This document shows positions 22,134 through 30,724 of a stretch of 64,000 bases of DNA, piece after piece; position 1 is the first letter of the stretch, and every line of letters starts with the position of its first letter. A model generated the notes under the pieces. It did not search any database, was not told the DNA's origin, and saw only the letters and a program-made list of their open reading frames with translations. A program made the position numbers and the translations under genes. The stretch is taken from assembly GCF_003285015.1 (NCBI RefSeq), contig NZ_QMFB01000004.1, positions 248,001 to 312,000 of the forward strand, written 5' to 3'. The stretch comes from Paenibacillus contaminans. GTDB taxonomy: Bacteria; Bacillota; Bacilli; Paenibacillales; NBRC-103111.

Positions 22134-24341
22134 TCATTCATCTGTCCTTTTCCGATATTCGCTCGGCGTCAGCCCGGTATATTTTTTGAACATGCGGTTG
22201 AAAGACGTCAAATTTTGATACCCGACTGCCTTCGCGGCATCGTGGATTTTCATATCGTTATCGGCGAGGAGGCTTGCCGCTTTCGCGATGCGGGTTTCAT
22301 TGATATAGTCTACGATGCTCTTGCCCGTTTTGCCTTTGAAGTAAGTAGACAAATAGCCGCTGCTCATCTTCAGTTTTTCGGCCAACACGTCCACATAGAT
22401 ATCTTCCGATAAATGATCGTTGATATAGTCGATGACGAAAGACGTAACTGGATGCTTTTCTTCTTTTTTTTCTTTAACGGCTTCGGCCGTCCGTTTCACC
22501 CAATCGAGCAGAAGAAGCTCCAGTTCCCGGATCGTGGCGCATTGCCGTATCTTTTCTCCCGCTTTCTCCAGTATCGATTCCAATTGAACCGGATCAAGCT
22601 GGAACGGGGTTACGGCGTTCCGGATTTTGCCTGTCATCGATTCGGCAAACCGCAGCATCGCGGCAGCCGTCGGCTCCTTGCTTCGCCATTTGGCAAATAG
22701 ACGTTCCATAAGCACGGTCAGCTGCGGAATATTCCCTTCCCTCAAATTCGCTTCAAGCTCTTTTTCCTGATCGGGCGAAAAGCCCACTGCCATTTGCGAT
22801 GCCGTACGACTGCGCACAATCTGCGTTTCGTCGATTAGTTGACGCTCTCCGACCAGTTCCTGCGCTTCCTCATAAGCTGCAGTCAATCGCGCCGAATCCG
22901 AATAAACCGAACTGATCGATATCGTCACGATACCGTGCTGACGGTCGTGATCGAACACATATTTCATTTGCTCGAGCAGCCTGGCCAAGTCCTTTATTTG
23001 CTCGGTAAAGACGAGGCTCAATATTTGACCGCGTTCGATTTGAAACGTCAGTGAGTCCGGAAATACCGGTTTCAGCATGCTGTCAATATACGTTTTCATA
23101 TAATAAACCCAACGCTGGAGGGATGCCTGCAAGCTCGGCTCCTGTTGGTCGTACTGAATTTGAAAAAGAACGAAGACGAACGGCTTGTCCGCAAAATCGA
23201 GATTTATTGTATCGTGCTCATGATTTCGAATGGCTTTCAGATGGTTCATAAAAGACAATTGCTTACGCATCAGATGGTTGCCGTGAATTTCATCGCTAAT
23301 AATATTAAATTCCTTGATGTTCGACCGAAAAGGCGCATCGTCATTCATGCTTCGAATCGATTCGATCACTTTTTTTAGCGGGTTATTGATTCGTGCCGCG
23401 AATAGAAACGCAATCACCACGCTAAGCGCAATCGCTGCCGTCATGATGACCACAAGCGTAATATTCAAACGGGACTGGTTGGCAATGCGTTCGACAGGAA
23501 TCCGGTAAACATAGTTGAAGCCCGTTCCCGCTCCTGTCGTAACAAAATGATACTTGTTACTTTCAATGAACTCGCTGCTTCCGTATTTCTGTAAGTCGTG
23601 CAAGCTCATGAAGGACTCTTGCCCCTCGCTCTTGAACAAGGTCTGCCCAAGATCGTCGTATATGATGAAGTCGTTATGTGTGCTTTGATGAAACGCCTCG
23701 TACATTTTGACGGCATTGAGAAAAACGATCATATAGAAATCTTGATTTTCTTGGTTTTTGATCATAATCGGAATCAATTCGCCCTGCGTCTGCGGCCGAT
23801 CGCGAAAAATGACGTTCGTAAAGGTAGCAGCCGGAAAAACGCGATATGTATAGGGTTCCGTGAACTGCTGCCGCCAAAAATCCAATGGATATTCGCGGCT
23901 CTTGTAAAAAACGTTGAACATCGCATCCGCATTCGTAGTCGTCCCCTTCTCTTGCACCAGCTCGCCATGTTTCAAATAAAAAACGATGTTGTCGATAAAC
24001 AGATAAGGATTGGACACCCAAGCCGAAATTTCGCGCATGATAAGAGGAAAATTGACATATCTAGGGGAGTTTTGTAACCTCTGAACTTCTTCGCTGAAGA
24101 AATAAAGATACATCTGCCTTTTAATTAGATCCAAATGCTTTTCATAGCTGTTCCTCGTATTTTCGAGCATGAGCGTATTGTACTTCACAATCTCCTGCCT
24201 GACATTTTGTTTGGAAACCGAGATGGAATATATCGTAAGAGAGCCGAGCAGAAGAATGATACACAAAAAGCCCCCAAGGAGCCGTAAAAAAAGAGAATTC
24301 GAACGATTTCGGACGAAAAGGATCTGTTGAAGATTTTTCAT
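22134..24341 (-). CDS. Membrane-bound AraC-family sensor-regulator, YesN-like (copy B), 5' region disrupted by an IS
   Basis: 735 aa from ATG 24341 (MKNLQQILFVRNRSNSLFLR). Same layout as copy A: TM1 about 17-41, extracytoplasmic sensor about 45-285, TM2 about 290-315, C-terminal AraC HTH with MSSGYLSTYFKGKTGKSIVD and AKAVGYQNLTSFNRMFKKYT. An IS605-type element begins at the base after the start codon, so the native ribosome site (GGGGG then TTGC before ATG) is now about 1.4 kb away. The frame is open into the IS, up to GTG 24452, but that extension is IS sequence. Expression now depends on fusion or on a new upstream mini-ORF inside the IS end. By pairing, it should control the operator class B units. 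Confidence 0.85.
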   Translation of the reverse strand: MKNLQQILFVRNRSNSLFLRLLGGFLCIILLLGSLTIYSISVSKQNVRQEIVKYNTLMLENTRNSYEKHLDLIKRQMYLYFFSEEVQRLQNSPRYVNFPLIMREISAWVSNPYLFIDNIVFYLKHGELVQEKGTTTNADAMFNVFYKSREYPLDFWRQQFTEPYTYRVFPAATFTNVIFRDRPQTQGELIPIMIKNQENQDFYMIVFLNAVKMYEAFHQSTHNDFIIYDDLGQTLFKSEGQESFMSLHDLQKYGSSEFIESNKYHFVTTGAGTGFNYVYRIPVERIANQSRLNITLVVIMTAAIALSVVIAFLFAARINNPLKKVIESIRSMNDDAPFRSNIKEFNIISDEIHGNHLMRKQLSFMNHLKAIRNHEHDTINLDFADKPFVFVLFQIQYDQQEPSLQASLQRWVYYMKTYIDSMLKPVFPDSLTFQIERGQILSLVFTEQIKDLARLLEQMKYVFDHDRQHGIVTISISSVYSDSARLTAAYEEAQELVGERQLIDETQIVRSRTASQMAVGFSPDQEKELEANLREGNIPQLTVLMERLFAKWRSKEPTAAAMLRFAESMTGKIRNAVTPFQLDPVQLESILEKAGEKIRQCATIRELELLLLDWVKRTAEAVKEKKEEKHPVTSFVIDYINDHLSEDIYVDVLAEKLKMSSGYLSTYFKGKTGKSIVDYINETRIAKAASLLADNDMKIHDAAKAVGYQNLTSFNRMFKKYTGLTPSEYRKRTDE

Positions 24342-25764
24342 CAAATTCGCATAGGATACTCCGACCTCTAAGGTCGGGGAGGAATAGGCGTCAAGCGTCA
24401 GCTTGAAGGCTCTCTGCCTATGCTTCTCTCCTTCGCTTGTGATTGTATCCACATATTGCTATAATGGGAACATATGTTTCCACAGGTGGTGAATCTATTG
24501 CTAATAACGATCACTGCTAAAATCAAACTCGTACCTTCACAAGAGCAGATTGATCTGCTTCAACAAACGGTTCAGACTTACTGCGAGGGATGCAATTGGG
24601 TATCGAGCGTAGTGTTCGACATGGACCACGTGATTCAAACGAGTCTACATCAGCTGACGTATCGAACCTTGCGTTCCGCCTTTGGCCTTCGCTCCCAGAT
24701 GGCACAATCCGTTATGAAGACGGTCATGGCGCGATACAAATCGATGCGAACGAGTCGCCAAATCCGGTCGAAAGTGGTGTTCAAACGACCGAAATACGAT
24801 CTGGTGTGGAATCGCGACTACTCCCTTGTGCAAGGCAAATTTTCTGTAAATACGTTACAAGGTCGGGTCAAGGTTCCGTTTGAATCCAAGGGCATGGAGA
24901 AGTACTTCAATGGTTCCTGGTCTTTTGGAACAGCCAAACTCGTAAGCAATCACGGCAAATGGTATCTGCATATTCCGATGACCAAAGAGATTGAACCTGC
25001 TTCCGAGCACGACATCCGGCAAGTGGTGGGGATTGATCTCGGCGTCAATTTCCTCGCTGTCAGTTATGATTCCAATGGCACCACAACGTTCGTTAAAGGG
25101 CGACCTGCGAAAGACAGGCGCAGGCATTACCAACAGCTGCGAAAGCAGCTTCAACAAAACGAACCAAGTCTGCACGCAAACGATTGAAAGCAATCGGTTC
25201 ACGAGAAAACCGTTGGATGTCCGATGTCAATCATCAGCTATCGAAGGCACTCGTGGAACGATACGAACCAAACACGCTCTTTGTCGTTGAAAATTTGACC
25301 GGCGTTCGTCAAGCAACGGAAAAAGTCCGCAAGAAAGATCGCTATTCCACTGTATCCTGGGCGTTTTATCAGCTACGTCACATGCTAGAATACAAAGCGG
25401 CCATGAAAGGTGCAAAGGTGATTGCGGTCGACCCGAAATATACGTCTCAAACATGTCCCAAATGTAACGGTAAGGCACAAGAGAATCGGGATAAGAAGAA
25501 GCATGTATTTCATTGCACGCATTGCGGATATGCCTCCAATGACGACCGAATTGCAGCGATGAATCTGGAGCGAAAGGGAACCGAGTACCTCGCTCAAGTG
25601 ACAGCTTCGGTATGACCGTTGTTGTCGGGTAGCCGTCAGCCTGCCCTGATGTTGGAACACGCCCGTTAGGACGATAAAAGGTAGGAGTGCGTGATGCACG
25701 ATAGCACTACCGGTTACTGACAAGCCCCAACCTCTATGCGTTAGCGTAGGTGAGGGTAGTTGAC
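24342..25764 (+). mobile_element. IS200/IS605-superfamily element, tnpB only (IS1341-like)
   Basis: 1423 bp. The left end carries a hairpin CCGACCT/AGGTCGG at 24361-24377; the right end carries a CTATGC-GTTA-GCGTAG hairpin and ends at TTGAC. No tnpA is present and there is no target duplication, as expected for the superfamily. The boundaries come from comparison with the paralogous AraC gene. Joining base 24341 to 25765 restores GGGGGTTGC before ATG, which matches GGAGGTCGC before the GTG of the paralogue base for base in length. The left flank reads TTCAT, a plausible target/TAM whose CAT is the start codon of the copy B AraC gene. Confidence 0.85.
24498..25615 (+). pseudogene. tnpB: RNA-guided endonuclease TnpB, single-base frameshift
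   Basis: About 372 codons in two frames. The first part (ITITAKIKLVPSQEQIDLL to about 25165) carries the first RuvC Asp in GIDLGVNFLAV. The second part (about 25165-25615) carries the RuvC Glu in FVVENLTGV, the zinc finger CPKCNG / CTHCGY and the last Asp in SNDDRIAAMNL. The break lies near 25160: a single missing base (AACGAACC where AACGGAACC would restore the frame) separates KQLQQN from TKSARKRLKAIG. TnpB is an omega-RNA-guided nuclease that keeps such elements at their donor sites. All catalytic residues survive apart from the frameshift, so the inactivation looks recent. The start is probably TTG 24498 with AGGTGG 8 nt upstream. Confidence 0.85.
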
Positions 25765-25784
25765 GCAACCCCCGCTTGTCCACT
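25616..25784 (+). ncRNA. Candidate omega RNA (reRNA) of the tnpB element with its guide
   Basis: The non-coding right end after tnpB contains several short inverted repeats, ending in the terminal hairpin and TTGAC. By the known TnpB arrangement the scaffold overlaps the tnpB 3' end and the guide is the first 16-20 nt past the right end, here GCAACCCCCGCTTGTCC onward. That guide would match the ancestral empty site upstream of the AraC gene. The 5' boundary is unknown. Confidence 0.5.
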
Positions 25785-25865
25785 TGCATATGGTTTTAAT
25801 ATCCACATCGTAACAAAAAGGCTGAAACGTGTAAATCGACCTTTTCATCCGTACGGGTAAGACGT

Positions 25866-26891
25866 CTACTGCTCTTTCTGTTTCATCAAGAAACGGAACG
25901 ACTCTTCAACCATCACGAAGTGGCTGTCCAATATTTCGTCCGCCGTCAATTTCGTACCGGGAGCGTCTAACCCCATATTGGATTCGAACGTCAAACTCAT
26001 TCCTCCGCAAACATGATGAATGGCCGACGTCAGATTGAACGACGGGACCGGGTAGGCGCCCCGGTCCTCCACGACCAGATTTTGATTGGCGTACGGAAGC
26101 CCCTTCTTCGCATACGCATCCGCAAGACGGTTGCCGAACGCCTGGTGTTTCTGCATAACGGCTGTCGGAATATAGGGGATCGGAATAAAATGAATATCGC
26201 TATTCGCTCCCCCATGCAGCAAAACGGTCATATCCGGCGCCTCGCGGTCGGCCAGTTCGAGCAAGGCTCCCGTCTCGCGAGCCATCGGGGCAAAGAAATT
26301 GTCATGCATCAAGTTGACGCCGTCATCGTTAAAATAAGAGCCGAGAAAATCCGAATCTTCCTTGATCGGATGAACCGCTTTGCAATCCGGCCACCTGCAC
26401 AGCGTGCCGTCCTTCCACGATCCTTGCATATAATAGACGAACTTCTCGTACGGCACATCGATAAGCGTATCGATCGGCAGCCTCGCCCGCCCGTCCGGAT
26501 TCATGCAGGGTATGAGAAGAAGCCGGAACCGCTCGGCATTTTCGTATAAATAATCATGCCGTTTTCCCCGATAATCCTCCCCGGTTTCGAGCAGGCGAAT
26601 GAGGTTCGTCACGGCGGCGATCCCCTCCAACTCCCCTCCATGAATGCCTCCGACCAGAAGAAGAACAGGTTTGCTGTCCTTCGCTTTACGCGCATAATGC
26701 TCCGGATTCCCTGCGCCGCAAGCCGAACCGTAATTGGCTTTTCGGCCGAAATCCTCCTTCTCGCCGTACTCCACTGCAAATATATCCCGCCCGCCCGCGG
26801 AAGCAGCCAGCACTCGCGCTTTCCCCCGTTTGACGTTCGACATGCATTCCTCGATCTCTGTCAGCTTGCTTTTCCAGAACGGTGCAACCAT
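25866..26891 (-). CDS. M14-family zinc carboxypeptidase-like protein (copy B)
   Basis: 341 aa, no signal peptide. It shows the same motifs as copy A: VGGIHGGELEG (zinc HxxE), PCMNPDGRARLP, VLLHGGANSDIHF and SLTFESNMGL. The start is ATG 26891 with GGGGGAG 6 nt upstream. Here the gene is the last member of the lipoprotein-permease-permease operon, 25 nt after the YtcP-type permease. In copy A the gene has its own promoter instead. Retention of an M14 enzyme in both copies argues that it is part of the glycan pathway. The substrate is not deducible. Confidence 0.85.
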   Translation of the reverse strand: MVAPFWKSKLTEIEECMSNVKRGKARVLAASAGGRDIFAVEYGEKEDFGRKANYGSACGAGNPEHYARKAKDSKPVLLLVGGIHGGELEGIAAVTNLIRLLETGEDYRGKRHDYLYENAERFRLLLIPCMNPDGRARLPIDTLIDVPYEKFVYYMQGSWKDGTLCRWPDCKAVHPIKEDSDFLGSYFNDDGVNLMHDNFFAPMARETGALLELADREAPDMTVLLHGGANSDIHFIPIPYIPTAVMQKHQAFGNRLADAYAKKGLPYANQNLVVEDRGAYPVPSFNLTSAIHHVCGGMSLTFESNMGLDAPGTKLTADEILDSHFVMVEESFRFLMKQKEQ

Positions 26892-26916
26892 TCCATGCTC
26901 CCCCCAATCTCGTCTC

Positions 26917-27783
26917 TCATCCTTTAACGGACCCGATCATGGCGCCCGACACAAAATGCTTCTGTATGAAAGGATAAACCAGCAAGATCGGCAGCGTACC
27001 GACGAGAATGACCGCATACTTCAGCGACTCCAGTACGACCGACTTTCCTCCGACCGCCGTGCTTTGAACCATTTCGCCTACTTGCCCGATCATGACGATA
27101 TTCCGAATCATGACCTGGAGCGGAAACAAGCTCTCGTCCCGCAAGTAGATCAGCGCGGAGAAGTAATTGCCCCATATCCCTACTGCATAGAACAACGAAA
27201 TCGTCAGCATCACGGGCTTCGCTAAAGGGAGAACGATTCTAATCAGGATGCCGAAATCCGATAACCCGTCGATTTTGCCGGACTCCTCGAGCTCCCGCGG
27301 CATCCCTTGGAAAAACGTCCGCATGATGATCATGTAATAGGAGGAAACGAGACCGGGAATCACCATCGCCCATATCGTATTCAGCAATCCATAGTTGCGG
27401 ACGACGAGATAGGTCGGAATCATCCCGCCGGAGAACAGCATGGTGAAGACGACGATCAGCATGAACGTTTTGCCCAATATGAGGTTCCTTCTGGACAACG
27501 TGTAAGCCCCCATCGTGGTGAACAGAAGCGACAGCGAAGTGCCCAGCACGACATAAAGGATCGTATTTTTGTAACCGACCCAAATGCGGTTATCCTTAAA
27601 AACGGCTGTATACGCATCAAAATTGATGCCCTTCGGCCACAGGGAAATCTTATTGCCGAGAACGTATTCCGACGAGCTTATAGAAACTGCTGCCATGTGA
27701 ATGAAAGGAAACAGCATGGAGCAAACGACGATTCCCATCAGCAGTACGTTTGCCGTATCAAAAAGACGAATTCGCTTATTCAT
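26917..27783 (-). CDS. Carbohydrate ABC transporter permease, YtcP/LplC type (copy B)
   Basis: 288 aa with six TM helices. N terminus MNKRIRLFDTANVLLMG, EAA loop EESGKIDGLSDFGILIRIVL near 190-210, and the shared ending GAMIGSVKG. The start is ATG 27783 with AGGGGA about 8 nt upstream. It lies 14 nt after the LplB-type gene in the same operon. It forms the heterodimeric channel of the second oligosaccharide importer. Confidence 0.93.
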   Translation of the reverse strand: MNKRIRLFDTANVLLMGIVVCSMLFPFIHMAAVSISSSEYVLGNKISLWPKGINFDAYTAVFKDNRIWVGYKNTILYVVLGTSLSLLFTTMGAYTLSRRNLILGKTFMLIVVFTMLFSGGMIPTYLVVRNYGLLNTIWAMVIPGLVSSYYMIIMRTFFQGMPRELEESGKIDGLSDFGILIRIVLPLAKPVMLTISLFYAVGIWGNYFSALIYLRDESLFPLQVMIRNIVMIGQVGEMVQSTAVGGKSVVLESLKYAVILVGTLPILLVYPFIQKHFVSGAMIGSVKG

Positions 27784-27797
27784 TCCTTACTTCCCCT

Positions 27798-28706
27798 CTA
27801 CCACAAGCTGGTTTCCCCTAATTTGCGGCTGATCTGATTGCTAACATAGACGAACAGCAAGCCGATGACACCCATAAATAAATCGATAGCCGTAGCATAA
27901 CTGAATCCGCCTTGCAAAATGCCCGTGCGATATACATAGGTTGAAATGATGTCCGACGTATCGTAAATAGCGGCATTGGACAATAGAAATACTTTTTCGA
28001 ACCCGATTTCCAGAATGTGTCCGATTTGCAGAATGAACAAAATAACGATAGCCGCCGAAATGCCGGGCAGCGTCACATGCAAGGTTTGCTTCCATCTGCC
28101 TGCGCCGTCCATCTTAGCCGCGTCATACAACTGCGGATCAATGGTGGTAATAGCCGCCAAATAGATGATGGAGCCCCAACCGACTTGCTGCCATACTTCC
28201 GATGCGATATAGATCGTTCGGAACCATTCCGCCTTCTGCAAAAAATGGATGGCAGGGAACCCGAGCCATTGAATCGCATGGTTGATCCAGCCGGTGCTCG
28301 GCGACAACAGCATGACGATCATGCTCGAAACGACGACCGTAGACAAAAAATGGGGAAGATAGCTGACAGACTGTACGAATCGTTTATAGATCGCGCTCCG
28401 AAGCTCATTGAGCAGAAGCGCCAGAACGATGGGGGCGGGGAATCCGAATGCGAGCTTATACAACCCAAGCAGAACCGTATTTTTGATAATGACAAGGGCA
28501 TCGCGGTTTTCGAAAAATATTTTATAATACTTGAGCCCTACCCACTCGCTTTCCCCAATACCCTTGAACAGATTGTAGTCCATAAACGAAATGGCAATGC
28601 CGAACATCGGAACGTACCTGAACATGATATAGTAAATGAGTACCGGTGCAAATAAGAGCAAGAAAGTCCGGTCTCGCTTCAGCTGCCTAACGATAGAACC
28701 TTTCAA
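27798..28706 (-). CDS. Carbohydrate ABC transporter permease, LplB/YteP type (copy B)
   Basis: 302 aa, the same length as its copy A paralogue. N terminus QLKRDRTFLLLFAPVLIYYI, six TM helices, EAA-like loop with DAAKMDGAGRWKQTLHVTLP, and ending KLGETSLW. The start is TTG 28706, with AAGGAG 8 nt upstream. It is preceded by the lipoprotein gene and an intercistronic hairpin. No ATPase gene is present in the operon. Confidence 0.93.
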   Translation of the reverse strand: MKGSIVRQLKRDRTFLLLFAPVLIYYIMFRYVPMFGIAISFMDYNLFKGIGESEWVGLKYYKIFFENRDALVIIKNTVLLGLYKLAFGFPAPIVLALLLNELRSAIYKRFVQSVSYLPHFLSTVVVSSMIVMLLSPSTGWINHAIQWLGFPAIHFLQKAEWFRTIYIASEVWQQVGWGSIIYLAAITTIDPQLYDAAKMDGAGRWKQTLHVTLPGISAAIVILFILQIGHILEIGFEKVFLLSNAAIYDTSDIISTYVYRTGILQGGFSYATAIDLFMGVIGLLFVYVSNQISRKLGETSLW

Positions 28707-28732
28707 TACGGCGTCTCCTTTCGGAATGAAGA

Positions 28733-28776
28733 TCGATAGGGCCGAGGCTCATTTGTCAGCTGCCTAGCCCTATCGA
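28733..28776 (-). promoter_or_regulatory. Intercistronic hairpin between lipoprotein and permease genes (copy B)
   Basis: A perfect inverted repeat TCGATAGGG / CCCTATCGA with a 26-nt loop and no T run. Sequence is unrelated to the copy A hairpin, but the position is the same. Confidence 0.6.
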
Positions 28777-28791
28777 CATTCCCTTCGCTCT

Positions 28792-30336
28792 TTATTTCGC
28801 TTTAAGCCGATCCAATCCGGTCTGATACACATCGATGAGCTTCTGCGTGCCGAGCTTATTCAGTTCGCTGATGAAGGCGTCCCATTGCGTCATTGGCGTT
28901 TCGCCCAAAATGAACTTGGCTACGGACGTTTCATAATATTTCGTTATTTGTTCCGATACGGTCGTAATCGAGCTTTTCTCGTCCGCTTTCAACTGCGGCA
29001 GGGTGTTTGGCGTCGTGAATTGATATTTTGTCACTTCTTGATAGGAATAACGTTCGTTGTCGTTAAACAGCGACATCAAGGAAGAATAGTCGAGCAACCC
29101 GTACGTGCCGGCCGTCATAATACCCGCTTCTTTGCGCAAGTCGTTCGGCTCCTTGAACAGGGGCATAAGCTTCCGTTTACCGTTCTCGACGGTGTACGTT
29201 TCCCCTTCTTTCCCCCAGCTGAGAATGTCTTTTCCTTCCTTGGAGTAGGCAAAATCGAGATAACGAAGGACGGCGTCCAAATTTTTCGTTTTGGAGGATA
29301 CCGCAAAACCCAGTTCTTCGAAATCGCTTTTGGCAATGTAGCCTTTGCCCGCAGTCCCTGCCGGCGGCGCCATGAACTTCAGATGCGCGCCGTTCTGCAG
29401 CTGCGTGTTCATAATTTCGATCTGTCCGATAAATTGAAACGTCATGAACGACTTGTTGTTCAATACGTACTGCGACCAAGCTTTATAATCCATAGACAGC
29501 CATTCCGGCGGAATGAGCCCTTCCTTGTAAAATTTATTCAAATATTCAACCAATGATTTGAAGCCCGGATCGGTCACGCCATACTTAATCTTACCGGAAG
29601 CCTTATCTTCATAGAAAGAAGGATAAATGCCGAATGACGGCCCGAACGAACCCAAGGTGGCGAGCCCGTGACGGAAGACGAACGGATAACTGTCCGGATA
29701 CAGCTGCTTCAGCTTCTTCGCGGTTTCGTACAGCTCATCCCACGTTTTCGGCTCCTGAAGCGAATGTTTCTTGAAAATATCGTCCCGATAAAACCAGACA
29801 CCCTGATTGCCCGCGCCCGCGCCGTCGTTGTACAACATGTACATTTCTCCTCCGGGCGACGTCATTCTGCGTGCGATATCGGGCTTGGCGGCCAGAAACG
29901 ATTTCACATTCGGCATCTTGTCCAAATGCTTGGACAGATCCAGGAACGCGCCTTGCGGCCCATACTTCTGGGCATCGAACGTATACACCGCGAACAAATC
30001 GGGCATGTCTCCCGATGCGATCGAAAGAGCCATCGACTCCGGTCCCGTTTGCGCCTCTTGCTGGACCGTGATATTCGTCTTCTCTTTGACCCATTTCCAT
30101 ACAGGCCAATCCTTCTTTATCGGCCATGCCGGTTGATTTTCCGTCAGGAGACGAATCGTTGCCGCTTCAGGCGGTTTGACCGTGGCCGCAGTACTGGGCG
30201 ACATGCTGGAATTAGGCGAATCCGTTTGCGTTCCCGTTTTGGTTCCCGTGCCGGAACAACCTGCCAGCAATGCCGTTGTCAGGATGACTCCAACCGTCCC
30301 ATAGGTAGCTTTTTTCATTCTTTTCAAGTTGAACAC
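28792..30336 (-). CDS. Extracellular sugar-binding lipoprotein, LplA type (copy B)
   Basis: 514 aa. Signal MFNLKRMKKATYGTVGVILT with lipobox LAGC (Cys27), then a Thr/Ser-rich tether. The solute-binding fold has WKWVKEKTNITVQQE, ASGDMPDL, NDGAGAGNQGVWFYRDDIF and TWDELYETAKKLKQLYPDS, all parallel to copy A. The start is probably GTG 30336, closely preceded by AAAGGGA; the same start context occurs before the copy B lyase. The leader is about 230 nt long and contains a direct repeat. Transcription should begin at the class B promoter near 30.57 kb. Confidence 0.92.
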   Translation of the reverse strand: MFNLKRMKKATYGTVGVILTTALLAGCSGTGTKTGTQTDSPNSSMSPSTAATVKPPEAATIRLLTENQPAWPIKKDWPVWKWVKEKTNITVQQEAQTGPESMALSIASGDMPDLFAVYTFDAQKYGPQGAFLDLSKHLDKMPNVKSFLAAKPDIARRMTSPGGEMYMLYNDGAGAGNQGVWFYRDDIFKKHSLQEPKTWDELYETAKKLKQLYPDSYPFVFRHGLATLGSFGPSFGIYPSFYEDKASGKIKYGVTDPGFKSLVEYLNKFYKEGLIPPEWLSMDYKAWSQYVLNNKSFMTFQFIGQIEIMNTQLQNGAHLKFMAPPAGTAGKGYIAKSDFEELGFAVSSKTKNLDAVLRYLDFAYSKEGKDILSWGKEGETYTVENGKRKLMPLFKEPNDLRKEAGIMTAGTYGLLDYSSLMSLFNDNERYSYQEVTKYQFTTPNTLPQLKADEKSSITTVSEQITKYYETSVAKFILGETPMTQWDAFISELNKLGTQKLIDVYQTGLDRLKAK

Positions 30337-30353
30337 ACCGTCCCTTTTAGATT

Positions 30354-30489
30354 GTCTCAGAAAAGATCTCTTTCACGCTTGTTCGACTTCTCGGTAAGCG
30401 CATGGCATCGAAAGGACGCCGGTAGGCGTTTAAACTTGAAGTCTCAGAACGTATTTCCTCCGCTGATTGTTCGACTTCCCGGTAAACGC
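30354..30489 (-). repeat. Direct repeat of about 48 bp in the leader of the copy B lipoprotein gene
   Basis: Two imperfect copies, 30354-30401 and 30441-30489. Each starts GTCTCAGAA and ends with TTGTTCGACTT, a CGGTAA and an [A/G]CGC tail. A single related copy lies in the leader of the copy B lyase near 40.15 kb. Confidence 0.6.
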
Positions 30490-30570
30490 GCCGTTAAAGA
30501 CGGCGAAGCCGTTTATCCTTGTTATTTCAAGAATCCGCTTTCAAACGTCGTACCCCCTCCTCACATCGTC

Positions 30571-30692
30571 ATCATAAGGCAGCGGTTGCGATTCGGTAAA
30601 TCAACAGATCCGATTAACCTGCAACTACTCTACGTTTTTCGGAGAATACTATCAGTTTCCAAGAAAACGCCTATCGAAAAAGAAAAACGGAT
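30571..30692 (-). promoter_or_regulatory. Activator-type promoter, operator class B (copy B lipoprotein operon)
   Basis: On the minus strand, -35 TTTACC (30600-30595), an 18-bp spacer and -10 TATGAT (30576-30571). Immediately upstream is GATCTGTTGATTTACC, preceded by AGGTTAATCG and GTAGAGTAGTTG. The block is almost identical to 40273-40390 upstream of the copy B lyase. GTTG occurs twice, 20 bp apart, as might suit AraC-type half sites. Confidence 0.6.
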
Positions 30693-30724
30693 AAGGCCAT
30701 TCTTCTATGGCATTTCCGTTTCAT

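Noticed and set aside
25140..25190. Programmed frameshift in tnpB
   Set aside because: No slippery heptamer or downstream structure at the break; restoring one base gives the expected TnpB sequence, so a deletion is simpler.
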